A DNA stretch of 64,000 bases. Source: Gibbula magus. Its lineage: Eukaryota; Mollusca; Gastropoda; Trochida; Trochidae. The position numbers and the translations under genes are program-made. Below are positions 54,958 to 64,000 of this stretch, piece after piece. Every line of letters begins with the position of its first letter. Position 1 is the stretch's first letter. The stretch is from contig OW388293.1 of the NCBI GenBank assembly GCA_936450465.1, forward strand, positions 32,307,860 through 32,371,859, read 5' to 3'. The notes under the pieces are model-generated. The model did no database searches. It was given only the letters and a program-made list of their open reading frames with translations, and was not told the origin of the DNA.

Positions 54958-55941
54958 CCTGACCTTAAAGCCGACATGTTGGTGTTGATTGATGACGCCT
55001 TAAGATGCCTGGTGTTGTGAAGGTACACTAAGTACTCCTTCACCTGAGGAACGTAGGCCTCCGTCAGGATGAACACACGCTGAGCACAGAAGGAGGCGAA
55101 GGCCTGCCACTGGAAATCATAGAGTAGTCTTCCTATGAGAGGTAGCTATGGCATTGGGGACACACCTTGAGTAACCACTGCTCCTTAACCCTCTTTAAAT
55201 ACAAGCCATGCGTGAGGATGGAACACCTGAGGATTCTCGTGTAACGTTCCGTTTGGCCTGCTGAGGAGCAGATCTCTCTGCGGCTGAATCGGAACTGGTT
55301 CCCGAAAACAGAGACGCCAGAGGGGAACAAACCACGGTCGGGCTGGCCAACAGGTGGCGACCGGATGAAGTCGAAGGACCAGAGTGGTCTTCTTAGGGAT
55401 GGACTGACCCTGGCCGTGACCCTGACCCTGATAGTAGCTAGTCGCTGAACGTTTAGGGGTAGTCTGCCTCTGATTCCTCGCAAGCCCGATTTGTGAGGTT
55501 TGTTGTTGAGCCTCCTTCCCCACTCTAAGAACCTCGTTAGCCAGGGCCTGCCGGAGGAAGGATTTCTGGTTGGGGTTGAAGCCAGAATTGTCCCTATGCA
55601 GGACAGTAATTACTGGCGAGATATGCGACACCGATAGCATGATCTGTGCAAGGTCCTCTGCAACATTTCCAAAAGCTTTGAAAAGCACCGGGTCGCCGGA
55701 CTCCATGTCCACTGACATGCTCCATATCCTCTGAGGCGTCCAGTGAGAAGCTGTGAGGAGGAAGAGTGAGCCGCGCAGGAGCTTTGTCCCCATCATCAAC
55801 AAAAAGAAGCCTTCCTGGCTACCGACAAGCGAGGTCCCTGAGGAGCAGATCCTCCCAAAGGGGGATCGGGACGAGCTCCAGCTTGGGACAGACGAACCAT
55901 GGTCGGGCTGGCCACCAGGGTGCAACAATAAGAAAAAGAGG

Positions 55942-55975
55942 CTACTACTACTACTACTACTATAATAATAATAAC
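55942..55975. repeat. Trinucleotide microsatellite (CTA/ATA)n
   Basis: CTACTACTACTACTACTA changes to TAATAATAATAA at the outer edge of the DIRS-like relic. Confidence 0.7.
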
Positions 55976-55990
55976 ATAGTTGTGAGGAGG

Positions 55991-56304
55991 TCAATGTATT
56001 TAATAAAGAAACAAAAGGAAACTTAAATAGAGTCAAACATTAATTTGGTTTGAACAGCTCGCATTAGGGTCAAATGACGTCATGATAGGAATAGCATGAG
56101 ATAATGCAACAATAGTTTGACGTCATGCAACGTTTGACATCAGTCACTCAAGTCAATACGGCTTTTTGTCGACGGTCACGTGATTGCCTCTTGACAAATC
56201 GGATCACTGGGAAAATATGCTTACATAATAATTGTGTATTTATGATTTGATCCAGTGTGTGTTCTGTTACACGTAGTTTATAACGCTAATCAAATGTTTA
56301 TTTC
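55991..56304. other. Non-coding spacer
   Basis: Nothing recognisable apart from two TGACGTCATG-type words near 56,077 and 56,119. Confidence 0.35.
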
Positions 56305-56532
56305 TTCTCGAAACGTTCGTAGACTTTCTTATTTCTTAACATTGATCGTAGCCCATGTCTTAAGAATGGGCTTCATGCGTCTGTAGGGTTAACAACGTTT
56401 CGAGAATGTGTGTCCTGGGCCCTTAATCTCGAAACGTTCGCAGCGTTAAAAATTCTTAACTTTGATTGTAGTCCATGTGTTAAAACGGGCTTAAGAACTT
56501 CGTTGGGCTACATTTACGAACATTTCGAGAAT
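56305..56532. mobile_element. Two tandem hairpin elements with TCTCGAAACGTT ends
   Basis: Hairpin 1 (56,305-56,406) has perfect TCTCGAAACGTT/AACGTTTCGAGA ends. Hairpin 2 (56,426-56,532) has the same left end and CATTTCGAGA at the right. The interiors are homologous (TTAACATTGATCGTAGCCCATG; TTAACTTTGATTGTAGTCCATG) and each has an internal AAGAATGGGCTT-like or ACGGGCTTAAG stem. This is a tandem pair of one short foldback MITE. Confidence 0.65.
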
Positions 56533-57932
56533 AATAGTGTGCTGGTCGTATATAACGCTATGAAGATTGAGGTTGACATTTGATAAGGTCACTGATACAG
56601 GTTGCCAAGACAATGCATTGTATACCTGCCATGTCAGGAAGTCGTTAATATCAGGTAACACGTCAGTATATCCTATCTACATGCGAATCTGACACTAAAC
56701 CGTAGCAAAGAGGTTTGGGAATAAGCTTTCTTCAAGCCAGGTTAAGGTTGATTTTCGTTCTTTTGAGTTTAAAAAATACAATGTATATGGGTTAAGAAAT
56801 CATACAGTCGGATTTCTCGCCTTTATTAAATATCCTTTTGCACATAGTTTTATTTTATTAAAACTTTCAATGAATGCTAAAACTTTCATGAGATTCATTG
56901 AATATATTTTACTTTAACTTCCCATATGCTTTGAGTTTAATTCTTATCGATTTCATTTTAAATGTTTCGTATATCATTTAATCAAAAGTTATGTTACAAA
57001 GCTTTTAACTCTTTCCATATGGTGAGTCTAAAAACATCACGATATTTAGGACAACTGTTTTGTTTAGTTTTGCTTCTGAATAAGGTAAGTTACTGCAGGA
57101 GTTGCGTTCCTATTCCCATAGGTTGAAAGGATGGTCAATAAATCTGAACAAGGAACAAGGCAAGTTAATCTGCCAAGAGTACGAATATTAGTAATACACA
57201 TGACTATTGATCGTTGTATAAAAGAAACTTTTCATTTCCTCGTTATTAATTGACGTCGAATCGTATGTTGAAATTTCATAACAATCATAAGAAAGATAGT
57301 TCATACAGACTATCAGTTTCGAACCACTCCCCTTACACGACCGGATGCAAACAGGTAAACAGAGTTGAAAACGAGTTTGCATCTAATAAAAGCTCAGTGA
57401 ATAGCATGCATTACAAAAAAAAAGATATGCATTTCAATAAAAAAAAATTCAAATGAATAACCCCGATTATAAATAGTATAAAGGACACGACGATTGCGGG
57501 TATCAAGAAAACACAATTTTTATATTGTAAGGTAACACATAATGTTCGCCGGTTACGTCTTGGTGTTTATGAATATTGACAGGCCCTGACATTAATCAGT
57601 GAAATGTTTTTGTTTTTAGGTCGTGGGTGTAATATTCCAAAACATATGCTATTGTAGTTAGTTCAGTGTATTGTACAAATATTGTACAACATCCTACATA
57701 AGTTATAACTCGTTGGTTCTACTTCCTGAAGTGAACGTATGAATTATGACAACATTCTCTATCTCATTTCCCCCCATTAAACACGCAGTTTCCAAGTAAT
57801 AATACGTGTCATTTTATGTTATACGGAAGATGGTCTTATTTACAAAATTTAATTAACACTTACACACGACGAGTAACAGCAAATTAGGAAACAAAGAAAT
57901 AAATTGGTAAATGGTTATTAAATAAAATATGC
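56533..57932. other. Gene-free stretch 3' of kinase C
   Basis: No recognisable gene or repeat ends. Confidence 0.4.
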
Positions 57933-57938
57933 TTTATT
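57933..57938 (-). terminator. Polyadenylation signal of kinase C
   Basis: AATAAA on the minus strand about 20 nt past the stop codon of the kinase gene. Confidence 0.55.
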
Positions 57939-57958
57939 CAAATACATATATAATTCAA

Positions 57959-58873
57959 TCATTGGCATGTCACATATCCATTTGATTCAATTTTGGTATC
58001 ACGTTTCACATCTTGATTGTCACTAATTGTTTTAGAAAAAATCCCGCTCAGTTTATCTAGAATTTCACTCGTTGAGCATCGATTATCCGGACACTTCCTC
58101 AGCATGCAGTTAATCAGGTCACACTGACCGTTACCGTCGACATGTTTCCCTACTTCCTGTTGCGTGAGCTCCTCAGACGCAGTAAATACAGGATATCCGT
58201 TTATATGCGGCTCGAGGAGCTTGCGACCCTTGAACTCTGTAATCTGTCTGGAGAACAACACAAAATAAAGCACCCCAAGTGAGAAAACATCACATGCTAA
58301 AGAATATCGTCCTGTAGTTATTTCCGGGGCCATGTACATCATTGGACCGTCGTCAGACGCCGGCTTGTCGTGTTTACCAATCATTCCCTCGCCATCACAA
58401 TATCTAGCCAACCCGAAGTCACATATTTTACATGTTGGTATTCCGAACTTGCCGGCTGATAAAAGCACGTTGTCAGGTTTGATATCTCGATGAACTATCC
58501 CATGTCGATGCATGTGCTGTAGTCCCCGAGTTAGGTCAAACATGATGTACAGAATTGTTTTCTGTGGCAGCTCGTTCCTGATAACATAGTCGTTGAGGCA
58601 TCCCAATGAACAGAATTCCAAGACAATGTAGAGTCTATGTCCCTGCCTGAAAGACTCTATGAAGCGCACGATGTTCCTGTGATAGGGTAATTCCTCGTGT
58701 ATTCTGCCCTCTCTATCTAACGTCTCCAGCGCGCTCGCACTCCCACCGCGGTACACCTCCTTCACTGCATAAACATTCCGTGATGTCTGTGTCTTGTAAA
58801 CTGTTCCAAAACATCCACCTCCGAGCCTATCCAACACTCTGTACCCTTGAAATTTTTTCTGGGAGTTACCCAT
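57959..58873 (-). CDS. Intronless serine/threonine protein kinase (kinase C)
   Basis: 304 residues, a complete kinase domain: glycine loop GGGCFG (18-23), ATP-binding Lys38 in YAVKEV, likely alpha-C Glu55, HRDIKPDN (128-135, Asp130), DFGLA (152-156) and MAPE (181-184). The C-terminal tail of about 40 residues is polar. Start MGNSQKK with AAA before the ATG and G after it; Gly2 allows myristoylation, but the lack of Ser/Thr at position 6 makes this weaker than in kinase A. It shares CDVFSLGV-FVL-S-Q and MAPEI-G-Y with kinases A and B, suggesting one subfamily, though overall similarity is modest. A TATA-like box and AATAAA frame it and there are no introns, so it looks like an expressed gene. 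Substrate and pathway are unknown. Confidence 0.92.
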   Translation of the reverse strand: MGNSQKKFQGYRVLDRLGGGCFGTVYKTQTSRNVYAVKEVYRGGSASALETLDREGRIHEELPYHRNIVRFIESFRQGHRLYIVLEFCSLGCLNDYVIRNELPQKTILYIMFDLTRGLQHMHRHGIVHRDIKPDNVLLSAGKFGIPTCKICDFGLARYCDGEGMIGKHDKPASDDGPMMYMAPEITTGRYSLACDVFSLGVLYFVLFSRQITEFKGRKLLEPHINGYPVFTASEELTQQEVGKHVDGNGQCDLINCMLRKCPDNRCSTSEILDKLSGIFSKTISDNQDVKRDTKIESNGYVTCQ

Positions 58874-58941
58874 TTTTCATAACATGTCATCGGTGTGTTC
58901 TTTGTGTGCCCTTGTTTTAGTTAATCTGCCACAGTATCACC

Positions 58942-58950
58942 TTTAATATA
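58942..58950 (-). promoter_or_regulatory. TATA-like box of kinase C
   Basis: TATATTAAA on the minus strand, 69-77 nt upstream of the kinase C ATG, a spacing that would give a short 5' leader. Confidence 0.4.
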
Positions 58951-59779
58951 AGTCAAGTGGTGGTGAGGTGGCCACGCGAACACACAAAACGTGAACAGTT
59001 CTTGGTAAAACGCATCATGGATATTTCTTTTGATTACAAATAGTATTCTACGAGTTGGTTTTATTGATTCTGTCGTCTCGGTTTCTTACGCATGCGCAGA
59101 TTAATTATTTGTTCAAGGAAAAGTGCTCGTGTACGGTATTTCCGTCTGTCGCCATGCAGGGGCACAAACCTAATGAGATTAAGCAAATAAGTATAAACTC
59201 TTCTAGCTCAGATTAATGACATTTTGTCAATTGACTGTTTTATGTTCTTTTAGAGAGTTCATTGTCCTTAGACAGTTTAGGTACTGAGAGACGTTTTATA
59301 CGATAGTCTTACGATAACAGCAGTTAGGTCTGGTTTCATGTCAGAAGCCCCGTAGGCCTATATGCTATATTATTATGAAAGCATATAGTGTTCAGCCTAG
59401 CTGATAAAGCTGTTTATCGGTTAATATGCATGAAACAAGTATTGTATAAAATGGGATAAACAGCTAGCACACAAGGGTAAGAAGATATTTTGCACACAAT
59501 CACTGTGTCAAGCATTATTTCTGTGTGTTTTGTGAAACGGACAACTAACTTTTACATAATCTGTGCGTAACGACTCATGTTAACTATGTTAAAAAAAACC
59601 TTTTCATTTCTGTCCCGCAAATCAGAAATCGTAAAGGATGACATTTTAATGCTTCTTTAGAAAGAAACTTAAATAAATTTATTTGAACCCGTATACAATT
59701 TCTAAATTGCATTTTGATACCTTATCGTAACAATAAAACTAAGAACAAGTGTTTGCCACTAACATGGCAATGTCCCCCG
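58951..59779. other. Gene-free stretch upstream of kinase C
   Basis: Nothing recognisable; AT-rich. Confidence 0.4.
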
Positions 59780-60462
59780 CCGTTAACATTGAGTTTAGTA
59801 AGACACATCATTTGGTCAAGTGTCTTTGTCACCTTGAAAATAAGGTCAAGGTCACTAAAATCAATAAGTATCTGTGTCATCCCCAATGTAGACTGACACC
59901 AACTTTGACAACTTTGGGTGCTTGGGTTCATGAGATATTGCGTTAACAAGAGTTTGAAAAGTGGTCGAAGCAATGTGGTGTCCTTGAAAATAAGGTAAAG
60001 GTCATCAAAATCGATTGTTGTCTACGTCATCCCCCAATGTAGACTTGCAACACATTTGAAGACTTTGGGTCCATCCAGTCAGGTTATATCGCGTTAACAA
60101 GAGTTAAAAAAGTGGTCAAAGTGTCGCGGTGACCTTGAAAATAAGGTCAAGGTCACCAAAATGGACTGGTGTCTGCGTTTTCCCCCAATGTAGACTTGCA
60201 ACAAATCTGAAGACTTTTGGTCCATCCAGTCATGAGATATCGCGTTAACAAGAGTTTGAAAAGTGGTCAAAGTGTCGTGGTGACCTTGAAAATAAGGTCA
60301 AGGTCACCAAAATCGACTGGTGTCTGCGTCTTCCCACAATGTAGGCTGACACCAAATTTGGATAAAATGCTTCATGAGATATCGCGTTAACAAGAAATGT
60401 GACGTACGTACGGACGGACGGACGGACGGACGCCGCTGAATACATAGTCCCCCGTTTCGCGT
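59780..60462 (+). repeat. Tandem ~150-bp array with AGGTCA clusters and GGAC tail
   Basis: CGTTAACAAG recurs at 59,941, 60,092, 60,243 and 60,385 (steps of 151, 151 and 142). Each unit holds TGACCTTGAAAATAAGGTCA followed by AGGTCACC, an inverted set of AGGTCA half-sites. The last unit runs into (GGAC)n (60,406-60,430) and CGCCGCTGAATACATAGTCC. The architecture parallels 24,934-25,607 and the interior of 23,388-24,543. Confidence 0.75.
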
Positions 60463-61129
60463 TGCGGCGGGGGACAACAATTGATTACATTGTGTACAAC
60501 TGTGCTGTAGAACTGAATCGCGCAACTTGTAATGGTGGAGAAGTATTCGTTCCCGGTTTAAAACAAAAGCCTGGTTACAGCGACACAAACGCAACCAGGA
60601 AAATCCGCAGGGCTTGGCGAGTCAGATAAGGTATGAATTACAACATGTTTTATTGATAGTCACGTTAGCATTGCGAAATTTTCCGCACATTTGTTAGAAT
60701 ATGAATAGAACAAATGACCATTTCGCCATTGTTTTTTTCTATTTATTTGTTTTGCTGTTTTTCTTATTTTCTGCTCTATTAATATTTTTTATTATGAAAT
60801 GAATGAGGAGCTGTCACGGACTAACACGTCAGTATGTGCCCTATGTTAAAAGCAATTTTTGCACAGCTTACAATAGCATCATTCAGATAACTAGACTTGC
60901 TAAAGTGTAGTCCTGCTCCATGACTGTGTAAAAATAAGAGCCTTTAATACAGTCTAGATCTTTATTCAGCAAGTCGAATACACATATGAAATTGAAAGTA
61001 TTAAAAATATATAATCAAAAGGATGAACGTACAGTAATTATTAAAATAAATATCCAAAGACTAAATTTTAGTCAAGCTAAAGTGTTACTTTCAGTTTTGT
61101 TGGAGTCACAACGTTATCATTGGTCTTAT
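60463..61129. other. Gene-free stretch
   Basis: No supported gene. Confidence 0.4.
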
Positions 61130-61361
61130 TTAAAGGGACACTGCGTCGAGGATAAATATGAGATCAGATGTATCTACCTATGCTGATTAACGTGTCTGAT
61201 AACGAGTCACAGACCCCCAATTTCAGACAATTGAAGTAATTGGTAATAAAAACTACTGCATGAAGACAGTGAAGCAAAGCGTAACTCGTTAGCAGACACG
61301 CTAATAAGGATAGGTTAATAAATCTGATCTCATTTTTATCCTCGACGCGGTGTCCCTTTAA
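61130..61361. mobile_element. TTAA-flanked foldback MITE, 224 bp
   Basis: The long inverted ends (about 80 bp) begin AGGGACACYGCGTCGAGGAT and extend inward through ATGAGATCAGAT and GTGTCTGMTAACGAGT. TTAA lies at both edges (61,130-61,133 and 61,358-61,361), as in piggyBac-type insertion. No coding content. Confidence 0.75.
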
Positions 61362-61639
61362 TCAGCAGGTACTAGTTGTTGCTGAAACTTGCCACTTGAA
61401 TGTCTACCGGTTCAGTATAGTGACCTTACACAGATGTAACATCGACATTTTGTTTATCGAAAACTAGACAATGTATACCGCGACTGGCGCGTTCCAATTA
61501 ATCAAACGTCATTATGAGAACATACGATGATACGAGTGGTATATTATAATTAATCAAACAGGAAGACAGATTAGAGTTGATAATGCTTAATCGGTCATAT
61601 AACCTCTGTGCATACATATGGGTGGTGTAATTTCGGTTT
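61362..61639. other. Non-coding spacer
   Basis: Nothing recognisable. Confidence 0.3.
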
Positions 61640-61707
61640 CTGCCTTTTTTATTTAATTTAAATTTGTTTTGTATATTATTGTACAAGGGTCTGTGGCCTT
61701 TATACTG
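61640..61707 (+). mobile_element. LINE 3'-end remnant
   Basis: TTGTACAAGGGTCTGTGGCC and TTTATACTGAATAAAC match the 3' ends of the minus-strand LINE insertions at 51,035 and 39,249. Only the 3' end is recognisable. Confidence 0.5.
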
Positions 61708-64000
61708 AATAAACCATTTGAGTAGGTCATATAACTAGTAAACATTTATACATTTCCGACATGTAATTTCTACTTCGGGATATGAAGCCATTGTTTGATT
61801 TTCATATAAATTCGTATATATTTTGCGAGCATTAATATGCAAAGCGAGTGAAATGTTTTGAATTTAAATTATCACATAATGTATTTTGTCATGTATCAAA
61901 GCCAAATAAAAAAACTGCGAATGCACCTTGAAGGAAATATCTGAAAGACTGTACATGTATTGAAGGCTTACTGTATTCATTAACTCAGTTATACAAGTGA
62001 AGAGTTTTGTTGTTGTGCATCGACGGTACATTGCACATTGTAAATTGCACGTTGTTCTGGACAGTAGAGCAAGCCGTGCATCCCGTGCAGAGCCAATGAA
62101 GCTGGGTGATTAAGTCCATCTCGGTGTCTCAGACGTCTTCGAATACCCTCCTTAATCTAACATTTTTTTACACGTATACATTTTATTACATGTATATTCA
62201 TTTTGATGTGGATACATAACATCATAATACTGATTCGTTCTTTGATTTTTTTTTGTTGAAATCGAAGTTGTATGTCCATATAAATCACCATTGTGATCAA
62301 ATTGTCCTCTCGCTCCATTATGTTTTCGGTAAATGAGAGATGCACGTCACATCTCATCTTCACCACGTCACAGGCGTAACGAAAAGATTTCAATAAAAAA
62401 TGGAGAGATCTCGATACATGTTCACCTTGCCGTAGGAAGATGATCACATCTATACTTTACAATGGCGGATCTAGAAGTGGACCCCAACCCCCTGATTAGT
62501 ATATCTAAGTTACTACACCTATATGACGTAGCGTTCTCAGCCAAGACCACATTGAAACAGATACGAGACCTCTATGGTAGTCGTGATGATAACCCATAAT
62601 TACCTGAACAAGGGCCTCACATATACACACAAGACACCCCCCTCCCCCCAACCCTCCTTGTTGCTACGGGCATGGTACAACTATCACACAAAGACACATT
62701 TGCTTGTGGGATCCACTATCCCACTACTCCACTGCGACATCTTACAACACTGCGCTAACGATTTGAATGCATTGTAGCATGCCGACACAGGAAGAACGAA
62801 GAGCCCGCCACCGCGGAGAGACTTGTGTTCGAATTCGAAAACATTTGAAAAGGCGTTATATCAGTAGAATGCCAATTGGACGTCAATGAAACGCTAACGG
62901 AAAAAGAGGCGCTCCTAGACACTGAACTTTCATGACGGTTGTCACGTTATTCACGCGATGACATTGTCGCTGCTGCTGATTGCTGTACATGCCCCACGCA
63001 AGGCATAGCTCTTGGCAGTCTCCGCACCAGCTGTTTTTAACCATGTCGCATTTCCTTAAGGTTTCCGTGCTAGGAAATCAGGGCCCAATATGCATTTCAG
63101 GTGCAGCGGTCCACTCTCCTAGCATGGATCTGTGAGGGAAATACTGCATGGATTTGATCAGTCGGTTATGCATTGCGTGGGGAGTTGATTATCCCCCAGA
63201 TCTGATTGATGATTGAAGAGACTCGGTGCATTTAATTGAAGAAAAGTGCTAGAGATTTAGCTTGCGTTGAACTATTTTTTCCGAACAGAAGCAACTCGAG
63301 TATTTGTTTTTAATGCGATATTCGTTTCTAAGAATCGACGAGTACTGACGACCCGTGGGGGAACACTACAAGGGGTCTCCTGATTGCGAATAACATCGAA
63401 TGGTAGGGGTCATGGAACGAAAAGAAAAAAGTCAATTTCTCAACACAACCATCAAAAACCCTACAAAAAAGTCAATCCATGTACTCAGGATGGCAATATT
63501 GCGATGAAGATACTGTTTAAACTGCGCCATATTGGGGGACGCTAACCTATATCCTTTTTGCGGGATAGGTAGGTTGGTAGGTGGTGTTCGCGGTGATGGT
63601 AGTCTATATTGCTTTGTCTGTTTTGGAATGGTCTCTGCTAGATCTTCCACACTGTAATTAAGTTAGAGTCGAACTTATCTTACGATAGGTCACACTAAAT
63701 ATATCGGATAACCTAAACTCGTTTTTGACAACTGGTAACAAGGTGTACTGACCAGTGTTTTGGAATTGTCTCGATGAGATATATCAAATGATAGGTCACA
63801 CGCTATCGTTCTTGACCACTGGCCAGGGTGGTATACAGACAATAAGAATAAGTCGCAGTATTAAAATGTTCAAAAATAGTTCCAGACCAAGGGGTACATT
63901 GACCCTAATAGGGGAATCTTTTCGACGAGATCTATCCAACCATAGGTCATTCTTTATACACCCAATACCAAAAGAAACTTTGCATCTCAGTTGATTTTAT
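61708..64000. other. Gene-free stretch at the right edge
   Basis: No supported gene. A 45-codon frame at 62,462-62,599 (MADLEVDPNPLISISKLL...) has a decent start context but no family. Diverged GATAGGTCACAC-like words near 63,683, 63,793 and 63,943 suggest a weak ~110-150-bp tandem repeat. Confidence 0.35.

Larger units (their letters stand above)
54715..55990 (-). pseudogene. Broken DIRS-like (tyrosine recombinase) retrotransposon
   Basis: The minus strand shows, from right to left, a gag-like tail (SGDPVLFKAFGNVAEDLAQI, LHRDNSGFNPNQKSFLRQAL), then WPARPWFVPLW and LHENPQVFHPHAWLVF, which resemble the RNase H to recombinase junction of DIRS elements. Next comes a recombinase core-binding domain (YDFQWQAFASFCAQR, VKEYLVYLHNTRHLKASSIN) and, after a poly-C block, SDPREIDLSLCPVTALRAYA. 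The reverse transcriptase, the middle of the recombinase including its first catalytic Arg, and the His-Arg-Tyr end are missing. A second WPARPWFV segment in another frame near 55,830-55,925 shows further rearrangement. Assignment rests on motif recall. Confidence 0.55.

Noticed and set aside
54628..55020. 130-codon plus frame with a proline-rich block
   Set aside because: It is the antisense of the tyrosine-recombinase relic plus the poly-C tract.
62462..62599. 45-codon frame starting MADLEVDPNP as a small gene
   Set aside because: Reasonable start context but no homology that I recognise, and another frame overlaps it.

Overview
The window looks like animal nuclear DNA, most probably from a mollusc (bivalve or gastropod). 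It is AT-rich, has very few intact reading frames, and is crowded with LINE fragments, Tc1/mariner relics, foldback MITEs and tandem-repeat elements whose units carry AGGTCA clusters and end in GGAC microsatellites. I see that repeat style as typical of molluscs, but that is recognition, not a database result. The only convincing host genes are three intronless serine/threonine kinase genes.

Left part (1-20,660): mostly gene-free sequence with transposable-element debris. It holds a LINE 3' end (1.5 kb), a TIR-bounded element (5.8-6.9 kb), two copies of a GTTCAA-ended MITE (8.3 and 15.0 kb), a nearly intact LINE reverse transcriptase with one frameshift (11.1-14.1 kb), a TA-flanked MITE (15.4-15.9 kb) and a decayed CR1-like LINE (15.9-17.1 kb).

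Middle (20,714-54,076): a large tandem segmental duplication. Unit A (20,714-35,319) and unit B (35,320-54,076) carry the same order: a LINE C-terminal fragment, a LINE reverse transcriptase split by a tandem-repeat insert, a kinase gene, a second LINE relic, and Tc1 remains. The units differ by later events. A has a Helentron-like insertion. B has two small LINE insertions, a foldback insertion, a 2.9-kb deletion, and a 6.4-kb head-to-tail repeat element with a 60-bp satellite. The A/B junction lies at the centre of a palindrome and directly abuts the start codon of a dead Tc1 transposase.

Kinases: copy A (26,958-27,875) begins with an N-myristoylation-like MGSLFS. In copy B a one-base deletion just after that ATG puts an upstream ATG in frame with the kinase domain, so the predicted N terminus changes. 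A third, divergent relative lies at 57,959-58,873 on the minus strand. All three keep the catalytic residues and have TATA-like boxes and AATAAA signals.

Right part (54,080-64,000): a LINE 3' fragment, a broken DIRS-like tyrosine-recombinase retrotransposon with a poly-C block, tandem hairpins, kinase C, an AGGTCA tandem array, a TTAA-flanked MITE and a LINE 3' end. The remainder is gene-free.
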